NCBI GenBank assembly: GCA_016713885.1
Contig: JADJOF010000006.1
Span: 62,001 to 126,000, forward strand
DNA: 64,000 nt
Direction of reading: 5' to 3'
Source of the DNA: Bdellovibrionales bacterium
Lineage (GTDB): Bacteria; Bdellovibrionota; Bdellovibrionia; Bdellovibrionales; JAMPXM01
Shown: piece by piece, positions 53,792-63,106 of the stretch
Layout of the letters: every line of letters starts with the position of its first letter
How positions within the stretch are numbered: position 1 is the stretch's first letter
Program-made: the position numbers and the translations under genes
Notes under the pieces: generated by a model
Seen by the model: only the letters and a program-made list of their open reading frames with translations
The model's database searches: none
Told to the model about the DNA's origin: nothing

Positions 53792-54346
53792 ATGCGCACA
53801 AAACAACGCCGCCTCATTTCAACGAAGCAATTGCCGGGCGCAACATTTGGCGGCGATCTCCTTAAGAATTCGAACGCAAAGGCCAAGCGGCCGTTCTCGC
53901 CCAGGGCTGCTATTCATGTGGTGATGCGGACACGCGGTGCATTCTCGCTTTTAAAGCGCGGTCGAAGGGCGCGAATCGCGCAGATTGTGGAGACTCTCGC
54001 GAAGAGGCAGTTTGTTCACGTCCATCGCTTCGCGAACGCCGGCAATCACCTCCATTTTTTAGTGGAGTGCCGTGAGAAAGAGCGCTTTCAGAACTTTCTT
54101 AGAGCGGTGAGTGGGGCGATCGCACTTTTAGTGAAACTCGAAGAGGGACAAACGAGAACCGAAAGCTTTTGGTTGCAGCGCCCGTGGGCAAGACTTGTCG
54201 CTGCCAGCGGCCGCGCGTTTACGGCCGTGTGGCGTTACGTTGACTTAAATGAAATTGAAGGTGGGGCGTGGGGCATCACGCGACGTGAGGCTCTCGCGAT
54301 TCAGTATGGCGATCTCGGGCCGCCACGGCCATGGTTAAAGCTTTAG
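53792..54346 (+). CDS. RAYT-like Y1/HUH transposase (REP-associated type)
   Basis: 184 residues from ATG 53792, with 53753 as a longer alternative. The HUH motif is visible in FANAGNHLHFLVECREKERFQNFLRAVSGAIA, preceded by AKRPFSPRAAIHVVMRTRGAFSLLKR as in REP-associated tyrosine transposases. Next comes FWLQRPWARLVAASGRAFTAVWRYVDLNEIEGGAWG; the Tyr of RYVDLNE is the best nucleophile candidate, though the usual position is not certain. RAYTs occur as single domesticated genes and are linked with spread of palindromic extragenic repeats. No IS200-type partner or end is seen here. The gene looks intact. Confidence 0.8.
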   Translation: MRTKQRRLISTKQLPGATFGGDLLKNSNAKAKRPFSPRAAIHVVMRTRGAFSLLKRGRRARIAQIVETLAKRQFVHVHRFANAGNHLHFLVECREKERFQNFLRAVSGAIALLVKLEEGQTRTESFWLQRPWARLVAASGRAFTAVWRYVDLNEIEGGAWGITRREALAIQYGDLGPPRPWLKL

Positions 54347-54409
54347 GTATCGCGCGGCCACGAAGGGTTTAGAATCACCTGAGGCTAAGAACTCCGTTTG
54401 AGCTTCACA

Positions 54410-54898
54410 TCATTGGAATCCACATCTCGCCATTGGTAGGTTTTCAACTATTCGATACTGCGATCCTCTGATGACGATTCCAGGCAAGATCTGAACTTCG
54501 GCTTGTTCCCACAGAAACCTTTTGCAGCCTCCCCACTCTGTTGAGATAAATTCCTGCATCGTAGTCGATAGATCGCGGAAGATAAGCCCATTTTGTGCGG
54601 AGGCCTCGTTTTCGATTGTGGGCAGGTATGGACACTGGGTGTCGCGAGCGTAGTAGTACATCGATGAATCACCGTCACCAGTTTGCAAGAGGGTGTAGGG
54701 CTTGTAGTTCCAGTCTAACCACAGGTTAGTCTCACGTTGACCCCAATCATCAAATCCGTCGTTGCAATGTAGATTTCCAGGGAAGATCGGAATAGCCACA
54801 GGCACAACCTGGTGCTTTTCTGAAACTAACTCCCGTGCAAAGCTGGGACTACAAAGCGAAATCAATACCGCGATTGAAAGTACATTCTTAATCATCAT
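54410..54898 (-). CDS. Secreted protein of unknown function
   Basis: 162 residues from ATG 54898 (or 54895). The signal peptide is VLSIAVLISLCSPSFARE. The mature part is rich in aromatic residues and has four or five Cys (NLHCNDGFDDWG, DTQCPYLP, GGCKRFLW, ARCGF), which suggests disulfide-stabilised extracellular use. No family is recognised. It is divergent from a LysR-type regulator with a dyad between them, so it may be the regulated target. Base composition here is lower in GC than in the neighbours. Confidence 0.6.
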   Translation of the reverse strand: MMIKNVLSIAVLISLCSPSFARELVSEKHQVVPVAIPIFPGNLHCNDGFDDWGQRETNLWLDWNYKPYTLLQTGDGDSSMYYYARDTQCPYLPTIENEASAQNGLIFRDLSTTMQEFISTEWGGCKRFLWEQAEVQILPGIVIRGSQYRIVENLPMARCGFQ

Positions 54899-54941
54899 TG
54901 CCTCCGTGAGCCGGTATACCGCAGTTAAATACGATAGACGA

Positions 54942-54958
54942 AATTCATAAATTGAATT
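54942..54958. promoter_or_regulatory. Candidate LysR-type operator
   Basis: AATTCA-TAAAT-TGAATT, a perfect dyad that contains the T-N11-A LysR-box form (TTCATAAATTGAA). It lies 13 bp before the LysR gene and 43 bp before the divergent secreted-protein gene. Confidence 0.5.
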
Positions 54959-54971
54959 ACATTAATACGCC

Positions 54972-55853
54972 ATGAGTATTAATAGCTTCGATCTAAATCT
55001 TCTCAAGACGTTTGTTGCGGTCGCTGACAGCGGGAGCTTCACAAAGGCTGCCCAAAAATTGTTTATTGAGCAGCCCTCTGTCAGTCGTGCCATTCAAAGG
55101 CTTGAAGAGGATGTCGGCACCCTCTTTCTTCGAACAAAAAGACGGGTTCAATTGACCACCAAAGGAACTGACCTTCTCATTCTGGCCAAAAATATTCTCA
55201 GCGCCAGCGATGACTTTTTAAACGTTGCCAGAAATCAAGAAGGAGAACTCTCAGGGACAATTAAGTTCGGAGCTGCGAGCCCGATTTCATCTTTATTCAT
55301 GCCCGACGTCATTCAAAGGATTTCGGACGAGTATCCCCAGGTATGGACAATGATGTACACAGGGGTGACAGACGATATCATCAGGCGAATAAAGTTCGGA
55401 GAGTTAGAGTTTGGATTGTTCCTCTATGAGGGGAATCACGTAACAGGCCTTGATTACAAAGAACTGGTTCAGTGTAAATTTAGTATCGTCGCATCTCCTC
55501 AGATTGATCGGGAGGGACAAAATTCCTTCGTCGGCTCTAGGGAGGTCAACGAGTCGGACACTGCTTTGCTGCCGACGTTCGGAAGACTGAAGAGGTTGAA
55601 CAAGTCTCTGCGGATCAAATACAGCACAAATGACCTAAATGCGTACAGAGAACTCTTACTACGTGGACTCGGAATTGGGCTGCTTCCCGAAGTGATGATT
55701 CGGAATGATCTGAAGCAAAAAAAGTTAAAGCTTTTGTACCCTGAAATAGAATTGAATTTTCCAATTTGGTTCGTAAACCGTCGCGGCCATCCAGTATCAT
55801 TGGAAGCGAAACGCATCGTTGCACTGCTAGAGAAAGTGGTGACTAAAAGGTAA
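54972..55853 (+). CDS. LysR-family transcription regulator
   Basis: 293 residues. The N-terminal winged HTH is typical: FDLNLLKTFVAVADSGSFTKAAQKLFIEQPSVSRAIQRLEEDVGTLFLRTKRRVQLTTKG. The ligand-binding half follows (GTIKFGAASPISSLFMPDVIQRISDEYP, then LLLRGLGIGLLPEVMI). It likely binds the dyad just upstream and controls itself and the divergent secreted-protein gene. Codon use is more AT-rich than in most of the window, together with the gene before it, which suggests acquisition of the pair. The ligand is unknown. Confidence 0.93.
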   Translation: MSINSFDLNLLKTFVAVADSGSFTKAAQKLFIEQPSVSRAIQRLEEDVGTLFLRTKRRVQLTTKGTDLLILAKNILSASDDFLNVARNQEGELSGTIKFGAASPISSLFMPDVIQRISDEYPQVWTMMYTGVTDDIIRRIKFGELEFGLFLYEGNHVTGLDYKELVQCKFSIVASPQIDREGQNSFVGSREVNESDTALLPTFGRLKRLNKSLRIKYSTNDLNAYRELLLRGLGIGLLPEVMIRNDLKQKKLKLLYPEIELNFPIWFVNRRGHPVSLEAKRIVALLEKVVTKR

Positions 55854-56091
55854 ACATTTTGTCAGTGGCTATTTTAAAGAAGAATACTTAAAGATTGCTG
55901 CCCCAATCGCGCCGAGCAATAAGAATATGCCGTTAAGAGATAGGATCGTAATTCGCTCAGACCAATTAACTCCCAAAGAGTCTTTCTTGTCGTACAGCTC
56001 GGAGTTGAAGCCCTTGAAGCTTAAAGTCGTCAAAATTAAACCCAGCACTCCAACACCGGCGATAACAAGCCAGCTAACATCTGCCAAATTT

Positions 56092-57358
56092 TCCCACTGC
56101 TGACCGGCTGATTCATTAAACAAAACAAATAGTTGCCAGCCTTCCGCAAGGTTGGTTTGATTTTTTTGCGAAGAAAGATCAACGCCAAGGAAAGGCGGCA
56201 ACTGTGAAGCAGGATTGCAAAGAGCGGTCGCTCTTTCAACTGATTGATCGAAAAAATTCGATCCACTCGTTCAAAAATGGAAAATCGATCGCGGTGTAAG
56301 AACTTTTCGACCTGGGAAATGACGCAAGCTCTTTTGTCGTGTTTCGTGATGCGACTTGGATCGTTTCGAGAAGTCGAAGCCGCACTGAAAATTCCTGACT
56401 CAACTTTCGGCGACGCGCTGAGAGATCGGCACTTCGGTTTTTTCAAGAACTCTGCGATCTTATTCTCCTCGAGATTCGCGGTCGAACAGAAAGTCGAAAA
56501 CTCAAAAAAGCAATTCGTGAAATTCTGGCCATCGACTCTTCCGAAGTTCGAGTCCACGGAAGTCTTTTTGGCGAACCGGGATGGAAACAGAAGTATACCA
56601 TCGGTCACAAAGCAGCGGCAAAAATTCACGTCGTTTGGAATGTCGACGGCGAATGGATTGATGATTTCAAGATTACGCCGTGCCGATCTGGCGACTCCCC
56701 GGTCAGCTTCCAACTTCGCATTTTACCTATGAAAATGTACGTTTTTGATCGTGCATACAACGACTTTGGCTTTTGGCAGAAAATCGTCGCCAATGGATCT
56801 GACTTCACGACGCGGCTGAGGACATCAAAGACGAATCGAGATCTTGAACGAAAGGTTTTGCGCGGGCAAAAGAAAAATCCGGGGTTCTGTACGACGAAGA
56901 ATATATTTCGACCGCACCCGCGGCAAAGTTCTCGGCGATAAAACTTCGTCACATTATTTACCGCGACAAGCTGACTCAGAAAGTCTTCCATTTTGTGACG
57001 TCGGATCAGAAAGCCAGCGCTAAAATGATCGCGAACATTTACAAACGTCGGTGGGCAGTCGAACTTTTGTTCCGTTGGATGAAAGGACATCTCGATATTC
57101 GTCGGCTGCCGCTAAAAACTCCGAACGCGATCCATACTCAACTTGCGATCGCAGTTCTTGTTCAACTTCTTTTGCAGCTGAAAAGATCATTTCGAAGTTT
57201 AAAGGAACTTTGTGGGAACTTCTGCGCGAGATGCGAACCGCGTTCGCGCGAAAAGTCCTTCAGGGATGCGGGCCTCCGGACGGCTGCCGCTGGAGCGCCG
57301 CTGCCGGCGAGGATCTCGCGTTATGATTTCTTAAGAAATAAACCGGTCAGCAGTGGGA
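56092..57358 (+). mobile_element. Insertion sequence, IS4 superfamily (DDE), with target duplication
   Basis: 1267 bp. The ends TCCCACTGCTGACCGG (56092-56107) and its inverse (57343-57358) are perfect for 16 bp, and a weaker match continues inward (TGATTCATTAA against TTATTTCTTAAG). The 4-bp sequence ATTT is duplicated at 56088-56091 and 57359-57362. The transposase inside is frameshifted. Boundaries are supported by restoration of the host gene on removal. Confidence 0.82.
56204..57326 (+). pseudogene. IS4-superfamily transposase, several frameshifts
   Basis: The pieces line up in order across frames: an N-terminal helical domain (CKNFSTWEMTQALLSCFVMRLGSFREVEAALK), a first catalytic Asp region (REILAIDSSEVRVHGSLFG), a second (KMYVFDRAYNDFGFWQKIV), and the C-terminal Y-x2-RW-x-VE motif with Glu (YKRRWAVELLFRWMKGHLDI). 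It ends near AFARKVLQGCGPPDG. Frame changes occur near 56300, 56440, 56880-56940 and 57190. The element can no longer move by itself. Start and end are approximate. Confidence 0.75.
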
Positions 57359-57382
57359 ATTTCCATTGCTTGAAAATCCCAT

Positions 57383-57664
57383 TTTCTATTTCGATTATCA
57401 AGAGTCGTTCGACAACCCAATAGTTCTGGGCGCGCTGTCGCTATCGTTCGCGGAGTCAATCAGGTTGGCAGGGTCAGCAAAAGCGGAAGGAGCGACGGTA
57501 GATGCTCAGATGCCTATAGGCACGCAATGCGCCAGAATCTCGGTAAACCAATTCCAACTCGCGCCGCTGCCACTTTCCAGTCGGTACTGGCCCAGTGTTC
57601 CAAGCAAATCGCCTTGCGTCGCCCTTTCCTGGGACGCTAGCCTTAAAGATGAGCGGGGGACAGT
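57383..57664. other. Gene-free stretch of 282 bp
   Basis: Upstream region of the split membrane gene (minus) and of the secreted protein at 57665 (plus). The frames here look like chance; no RNA gene, strong hairpin or convincing promoter was seen. Confidence 0.5.
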
Positions 57665-58921
57665 ATGGAAAAAAATCGATCGATAATCGTTCTAGTGGCA
57701 GCTCTCATCGGTGCGCCAATTGGCGTGCAAGTGACTGCGGTGTCGCATGCGCAGGCAGCAAAAGCGCATGCGGCAAAACCCAAGACCCCCGCTAAAATCC
57801 AAAAATCAAAAAAAGCAAAACCGACCAAAATCGTGCGAAGCAGTACGCCAGAGACGGTCGTCAATGAAAAGGTCGCAAAAATTCTGCAAGATCTAAAGGG
57901 CCGACCGCCTCGGCAGGCCGTCTATACACCGGCACAGGTGTCGTTACCGTTGTTCCCTGATCGCCAGGAATGGCTTCAGGCCGTCTATGCCAATAAGCTC
58001 GTCGATGCGTCGTGGGCGACATCACAGCTTTCTGATAAAAAGCTTTTCTATGAAGTTGTGCGACGGGAGCTTGGTGATCGCGCGGCAGAATTTTTGCCGA
58101 AGACAAAAGGCCTTCGCGAGTTTCTGGTTTCGGCATCGCTCGTCGACTCTGAGGGACGGCTGCGGGCCGACGGCGACGTAATTGAAGCCGCACTCTTTCG
58201 CGAGTTTCCGGCCGGATTTGTTGCACGTCCAGCAGTGGGTGTAGCGCCAAGTGAAACTGGTCGCGGCCTTTTTGCTGAAACCGACCTCTTTGTTCAAGAG
58301 CTTCTCAAGCCACAGAATGTTCTCTATCGACCGGAGCATCGCAAGCTTCCGGTTCGCAGTACGGTTCTTGACGACATTGCCAGTGGTGAAGCCATCGTTT
58401 TGCAAGAGGATGTGATCTCGTCCGCGCATTCGCGGACGCCGCTGAAAGCCAAAGATCGAAGTCACGCTTGGCGTGAGTTGCGAATTCATACGTATGAGGG
58501 ACAGGTGCTTCGCGATGCGACGCCAACGACGTGGGTCAGTGGTGTGCGCTTTACTCCTGCTGAAGTCGAATCCGCACAAAGTTTTGTTCAAAAGTTTTTA
58601 TCACTCTTGCCGACATCTCTCCTGACGCGTCAGGCTTGGAGTTTTGATGTATTGGTTCTCGACAACGGCGAGCGACGCATTGTGGATCTTGTGACCAATC
58701 GCGGAAAGCGGGTGGGTTGGTCGACTTACTTGGATCAGCCGCGAATTCTTGGTGCATACACGCGTCGGTTCGAAGAAATTGCAGGTGTTCGCTTTGCCGG
58801 TCTTGGAGGGGCGATGCTTCGCCACAACTGGGGCCACTATTTTGGATTTTGGAGTTTGCGCATCGATCGCTCGCGTCCGGGGCTTGATCGTGTGATGGCC
58901 TGGATCCCTCCGTGGCCGTGA
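57665..58921 (+). CDS. Secreted protein of unknown function
   Basis: 418 residues from ATG 57665 after GGGGGA. The signal peptide (SIIVLVAALIGAPIGVQVTAVSHAQA) is followed by a Lys/Ala/Pro-rich basic linker (AKAHAAKPKTPAKIQKSKKAKPTKIV), like the TonB- or wall-associated linkers. The main domain has SWATSQLSDKKLFYEVVRREL, SGEAIVLQEDVISS, and WSFDVLVLDNGERRIVDLVTNRGKRVGWSTYLDQPRILG. The latter faintly recalls the end of ATP-grasp folds, but that is not convincing in a secreted protein. Its stop is one base from the convergent kinase gene. Confidence 0.65.
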   Translation: MEKNRSIIVLVAALIGAPIGVQVTAVSHAQAAKAHAAKPKTPAKIQKSKKAKPTKIVRSSTPETVVNEKVAKILQDLKGRPPRQAVYTPAQVSLPLFPDRQEWLQAVYANKLVDASWATSQLSDKKLFYEVVRRELGDRAAEFLPKTKGLREFLVSASLVDSEGRLRADGDVIEAALFREFPAGFVARPAVGVAPSETGRGLFAETDLFVQELLKPQNVLYRPEHRKLPVRSTVLDDIASGEAIVLQEDVISSAHSRTPLKAKDRSHAWRELRIHTYEGQVLRDATPTTWVSGVRFTPAEVESAQSFVQKFLSLLPTSLLTRQAWSFDVLVLDNGERRIVDLVTNRGKRVGWSTYLDQPRILGAYTRRFEEIAGVRFAGLGGAMLRHNWGHYFGFWSLRIDRSRPGLDRVMAWIPPWP

Positions 58922-58922
58922 G

Positions 58923-60023
58923 TTAGCTGTTTTTGATTGCGGCGCGAAAGCGTTTTGGAATCTGCGCAATGAATCGAGTGTTCTTTGAGAAGTGATCCAA
59001 ACGAAGAGTGCCGCCATGCCATTCGGCAGCGGAGCGCGCGAGCGTTAGACCAAGTCCCGAGGAACGTTCGGGATGAGTGGAAAAGAAGGGATCAAAGACT
59101 GACCCGCGGTGAATCAGAGGAACGCCCGGGCCGGAATCGCTGACGGCCAAGAAGAGTGATTCGTCGTCCTCAAAGAGCTCAAAGCGAACCCACGCGTGGA
59201 GTCCCGGGTTTGACGTCAGAGTATCGAGCGCATTTTCGAACATCGCATCCAGAATGATTTGAATCAGCAACTCAGACCCCATGACTTGACTGGGTAGCCC
59301 TGTAGGAGCTGCATCCGGTCCGATCCAACGAATGTGTTTTGCCTCAATCAATGGCTGCCACTTGCCGCCGACACTTTCAATCAGCGAGCGACTCTCGAAA
59401 TGAGTCGGCTCAACACTCTCGAGTGAAGAACCAAGCAGCGTTGCCAAAATGCGATCGGCCAGAAGGCGCTTCTGGCGCTCCTCTTCTGCTCGCTCTGAGG
59501 TTTGGTTTTCGGCAAAAAACCAAAGTGAATCGTCGTTGCTATCGAAGAACGGTGACTGCGAAGAGTGCACGACCTTTAAATGAATCCATCGCGTTTCTCC
59601 ATCACTGTCGATCACGCGAAAGTGAGTGCGGATGGGACGTTCGATTCCATTGGCCAGTAGCGCTAAAATGCGATCGCGATCATCGGGATGGGCGTGCGTT
59701 GCAAAGCCGTAACGACTCTCGTCGAGGCAGGTGGAGTCAAGGCCCAGTGTTTGTGTGAAGAGTTGGCGCCCGGAGTCGCTGATGTCGACGCGCCCGGCAC
59801 GGACATCAAGGCGCCAGATCACGGCACCGAGGGCGCCCAGGCCGGCGGCAAGCTGAGAGTCATTGTCGAGAGCGAGTTTTTTTGCAATGCGAACAGGGAC
59901 GTCATGATGGAGAACTTCGTCCCGACTTGGGCGAGCATAGAGATCGCGTGCGAGTGCGCCATCTGCGAGATTCAGGAGGTCTTGCTTAATGCCTGGAGGG
60001 CGACGATTTGCCGGTTGATCCAT
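58923..60023 (-). CDS. PAS-domain histidine-kinase-like protein lacking an obvious H-box
   Basis: 366 residues, soluble. A PAS/PAC domain is seen at about residues 60-170 (VIWRLDVRAGRVDISDSGRQLF, THAHPDDRDRILALLANG, RTHFRVIDSDGETRWIHLKV). The C-terminal ATPase domain has an N-box-like LDAMFENALDTL, G1 VSDSGPGVPL and FDPFFSTHPERSSGLGLTLARSAAEWHGG. Between them, where a HisKA H-box should be, there is only LADRILATLLGSSLESVEP and no His in a suitable helix. It may signal through ATP-binding alone or pair with another kinase. It lies downstream of the STK gene on the same strand, now separated by an IS. Confidence 0.8.
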   Translation of the reverse strand: MDQPANRRPPGIKQDLLNLADGALARDLYARPSRDEVLHHDVPVRIAKKLALDNDSQLAAGLGALGAVIWRLDVRAGRVDISDSGRQLFTQTLGLDSTCLDESRYGFATHAHPDDRDRILALLANGIERPIRTHFRVIDSDGETRWIHLKVVHSSQSPFFDSNDDSLWFFAENQTSERAEEERQKRLLADRILATLLGSSLESVEPTHFESRSLIESVGGKWQPLIEAKHIRWIGPDAAPTGLPSQVMGSELLIQIILDAMFENALDTLTSNPGLHAWVRFELFEDDESLFLAVSDSGPGVPLIHRGSVFDPFFSTHPERSSGLGLTLARSAAEWHGGTLRLDHFSKNTRFIAQIPKRFRAAIKNS

Positions 60024-60071
60024 CTGCTCTCTTTATCGGTCGAATGGTGAGGAGACTTTTGAATCAGTTTG

Positions 60072-61064
60072 GATCGTTATGCACAAAGGCTACCGTAATG
60101 CCCGTGGCTGTGATCTCATTTTGGTGCAAAGACGAGGTCATGGATGAATTATCAGCGTTTTAAGGGAATGAGTTTCTTCAAATCGATTAAAACTGAAGAG
60201 CAGGCACGGTTGCTGGTCTGGTCGACGCGGTTCGAAGGGCGAGAATTCGTATGCCCGAATTGCCAATCGGAGAGTTATTGGGAATACGCGTGCGAGCCAG
60301 AGATTCGAAAGTGTATAGCTTGTGAAAAGCATGTGCGGCTTCGCAAAGGGACGATGTTTGAGAACTCGAAAGTCTCAATGCTCTTGTGGCTCAGAGCGAT
60401 TTATTTTGTGATGTCATCAAAGCGTGGCGTATCGGCGCTGGAGCTTCAGCGCCGCCTTGAGATTGGCTCCTACCGTACGGCGCTTGGGCTTTTAAAGAAG
60501 ATCCGGCAGTCGCTTTTAGATCGCGATGCTCAGTACCAACTGCATGACTCAATTGAGCTTGATGGGACGACGTTTGGCTCCGCGCGTGCTAACAATCAGA
60601 GAGATGTTCTGGTCGCAATTGAAACGAAGTCTTGGGTTGATAGCCGGGGCCGGGAGAAAACTCGCGCTGGCTTTGCAAAGGTGGTTGTTGCTGATGAGAC
60701 TCGCGCCAATGCGGAGAAGTTCGTGAGCCAGAACATCAAGCCCGGTGCCATGGTCAACACGGACGCCGGCAAGGCCTTCACCACAGCCACAGTAACTGGA
60801 ATTGATTTTGACTACCGCGAGATGGACTCAAAGAGAAAAAGTGGATGCGTGGTTGCCGTGGGTGCACCGGTTCATTTCGAACGCAAAATCCTGGATTATC
60901 GGCACCCACCATGGCGTTCGGGCAAAATATCTGCACCTCTATCTGGCCGAATACAGCTATCGATTCAATCGCAGACACGACCCGGATTCACTCTTTCACC
61001 GCGCTATCTACGCGATGTCTCAATCTAAACCGAAGACCTTGGGTAGCCTTTGTGCATAACGATC
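60072..61064 (+). mobile_element. IS1595-family insertion sequence with perfect ends and 8-bp target duplication
   Basis: 993 bp. The 23-bp terminal inverted repeats (60072-60094, beginning GATCGTTATGCACAAAGG; and 61042-61064) match perfectly. TCAGTTTG is duplicated at 60064-60071 and 61065-61072; eight bases is the usual duplication for this family. The right repeat includes the transposase stop codon. The perfect ends point to a recent insertion. It lies between the STK gene end and the PAS-kinase start. Confidence 0.95.
60144..61059 (+). pseudogene. IS1595-family transposase with one frameshift
   Basis: The start ATG 60144 opens MNYQRFKGMSFF. A zinc ribbon is present (CPNCQSESYWEY...CIACEKH), then ISXO2-type catalytic blocks: SIELDGTTFGSARANN (first Asp) and GAMVNTDAGKAFTTA (second Asp). 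Near 60830 (GAGAAAAAGTGG) the frame changes. The normal C-terminus continues as EKVDAWLPWVHRFISNAKSWIIGTHHGVRAKYLHLYLAEYSYRFNRR, which holds the Asn and further acidic region, to the TAA inside the right inverted repeat. The shift is at a run of five A. The element is otherwise complete, so it may be a sequencing error or a slippage site. Confidence 0.85.
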
Positions 61065-61087
61065 TCAGTTTGAGACGAAGCGGAAAA

Positions 61088-63044
61088 TCATCTTGCTTCG
61101 GTCTTGCCGCGGAGCGCCGGCAATATCGATTTCTCGACGTTGAGTGCCGATCTTTTAGTCTGCTTGAAGAGCAAGCTGCCGTTGGCTGTTTGTTCGCGCA
61201 GCGTTTGAGTCGTCTGTAGAATCACGCCGATCTCGGGAAGAAAAAGATAGGTTTCTTCGGTTTGGCTTAAGTTGAGATGGCCACGTGCGAGGGCTCGCTG
61301 ACATTTGGCTTCGAGTGCATTGAAGTCGACTTTTAGAAGCCGCTCCCTCCCGCCTTCGCGAAGACTGCAGGTTTGGGTCTCGACCTCTTGATTGAGCGGG
61401 GACTGAAACTGAATTGTGAATTTCTGTCCGGGCACGAGGTTGAGAAAGTCGGTGCTATAGGTTTCGACACGAGCGAGGCGTGTTTGATCACCACTGAGCG
61501 GAGCAAAGAAGACGTTGCTTGGCAGAGTGCCCATCGGAATTTCAACGGCGATCGGCGGTTGCTTATCGATTTGATACTCCCAGACGACAGCATCAGCACT
61601 GTGAGTGCGGATTGTTCGGGTTTCAGTTGAAGTGTGAGTCACGCCATTGGCGTCGACGGTTTCAACGTCGTAGACAAGTCGTGAAGCAGCGATTTGCCCC
61701 GCGAGCGCGTAGGCCACGACTTCGAACGATGTCGTAGAGCGGGACACCAGTGAGTCGGGAGCGAGAGAGAAAAGAGCTATCGAGGTATCGCAGCAGTCCA
61801 ACGCCGGTGAAGGCCATAGCGCCAATTGTGACCGGGATCAGAGCGGCGTGCAGCCGTCTCTGCCAAGTTATTGGACCTGGATTTGCCAATCCGCGGCTTT
61901 CAAGTAGACGTCGCTTGATGCGCTCGCCCCGAGCGTCTGCGCAACTCTTCTTGAGAGTCAAATAGGCGATGACCACGTCTTGATCGGTTGGTGGAGTGGA
62001 GCCAGCGCGGAGGTTGTCTCGGACGAGTGCGAGATAAGGAAGCTCTACATCGGCGATTGAATTTCGAGCGAGCACATTTTTATCAAAAACCGGGCGTCGA
62101 TGGGTTTTGTTGGTTGGGCACGGTTGTCGGAGTGGCTCGGGAAGCCTAAGTCCGAGAACCATTTTCTTGAGTTCATCGATGAGAGCGGTATTGAGGGCGG
62201 GGCGTTTATCGGCCGTTTTTGAAAGTATTCGACTGATCAGCGGAATAAGCCCGTCAGGTAGGAAGTCGCCAACCGCGGGCGACCATTCAAGGTTCTGTTT
62301 GATGACATTCTGTGCGACCTGGTCTCGATTGCAAGTGCTGAACGGAAGCCGATGGTGGATCATCTCCCAGACGATCACGCCAACCGAGTAGAGGTCTGTG
62401 CTAGTGGAGGCGCGTTCTCCACCTAGGATTTCGGGGGCCATGTAGTTCATAGTTCCGATGATGTGGCCATGTGTTGTCAGTGGGCCGCTAGGCCCGCGCA
62501 CTTGAATGCCATTTCCATGTCGATGTGGTTGTGCGATTCCAAAATCAATGATTTTAAGTCGGCCATCATTATCGATCATGATATTGGCTGATTTTAAATC
62601 TCGATGCAAAAATCCGCTGCGATGGATGGCTTCAAGGCCGGTGAGAAGTTGGATTGTGTACTCGAGAATATCGATGATGGTGAGTCGTCTTGCGCGAATA
62701 AGATGCAAGAGTGAATACCCCTCAATGTATTCCATGGCGATATAAGGACCGCTGGCACTGCCGGGACGAGCGGAGAAGTCCGAGTCGATATAACGAACAA
62801 TGTTGGGGTGTTCAATCTTAGCTAAGCCCTCGGCTTCGACTTGAAGGCGTTGGGCTGAGGCAAGGTCAACGGATTTTATCGCGACATCTTTTTCGCTCTG
62901 TGGATCATGACAAAGAAGAACTTCGCCCATTCCGCCGGAACCGAGAGTGCGTATAACTTGATATCGCCCGATTGTTGTCGGATGCGAAATCGCCGGCATT
63001 TCAGCCGTTCCTGTGTTGTTTTGCCCTGTGTTTCTGACACTCAT
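61088..63044 (-). pseudogene. Membrane Ser/Thr protein kinase (PknB-like) with one frameshift
   Basis: Start ATG 63044 (MSVRNTGQNN). The Hanks kinase motifs are complete: IRTLGSGGMGEVLL (P-loop), DVAIKS (Lys), LHRDLKSANIMID (catalytic loop), IIDFGIAQPH (DFG) and MNYMAPEILGG (APE). A juxtamembrane region and one transmembrane helix (HAALIPVTIGAMAFTGVGLL) lead to an outside domain of about 230 residues. The frame breaks right after the helix near 61770 (CTCTTTTCTCTC); one more base gives LFSLAPDSLVSRSTTSFEVV and joins the outer domain ending at 61088. The outer domain is not recognised. Next to an FHA protein it suggests a phospho-dependent pathway. Confidence 0.85.
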
Positions 63045-63106
63045 CGCTATGGAACTTATCGGACTGTGGCCAGTGGACGATAGGTACCAATTCAGATAAC
63101 GGAGAC

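Larger units (their letters stand above)
55869..57382 (-). pseudogene. Small membrane protein gene split by the IS4-type element
   Basis: The C-terminal part (55869-56091) encodes ADVSWLVIAGVGVLGLILTTLSF and ITILSLNGIFLLLGAIGAAIFKY, two transmembrane helices. Deleting 56092-57358 and one copy of ATTT joins it in frame to ATGGGATTTTCAAGC at 57382, giving a protein of about 80 residues beginning MGFSSNGNLADVS. The insertion is within the first ten codons, so the gene is inactivated unless a fusion start is used. Function is not recognised. Confidence 0.7.

Noticed and set aside
57366..57686. Possible 106-codon gene in the gap after the IS4-type element
   Set aside because: It starts inside the target duplication region, has no ribosome site and no protein-like pattern, and runs over the start of the secreted-protein gene.
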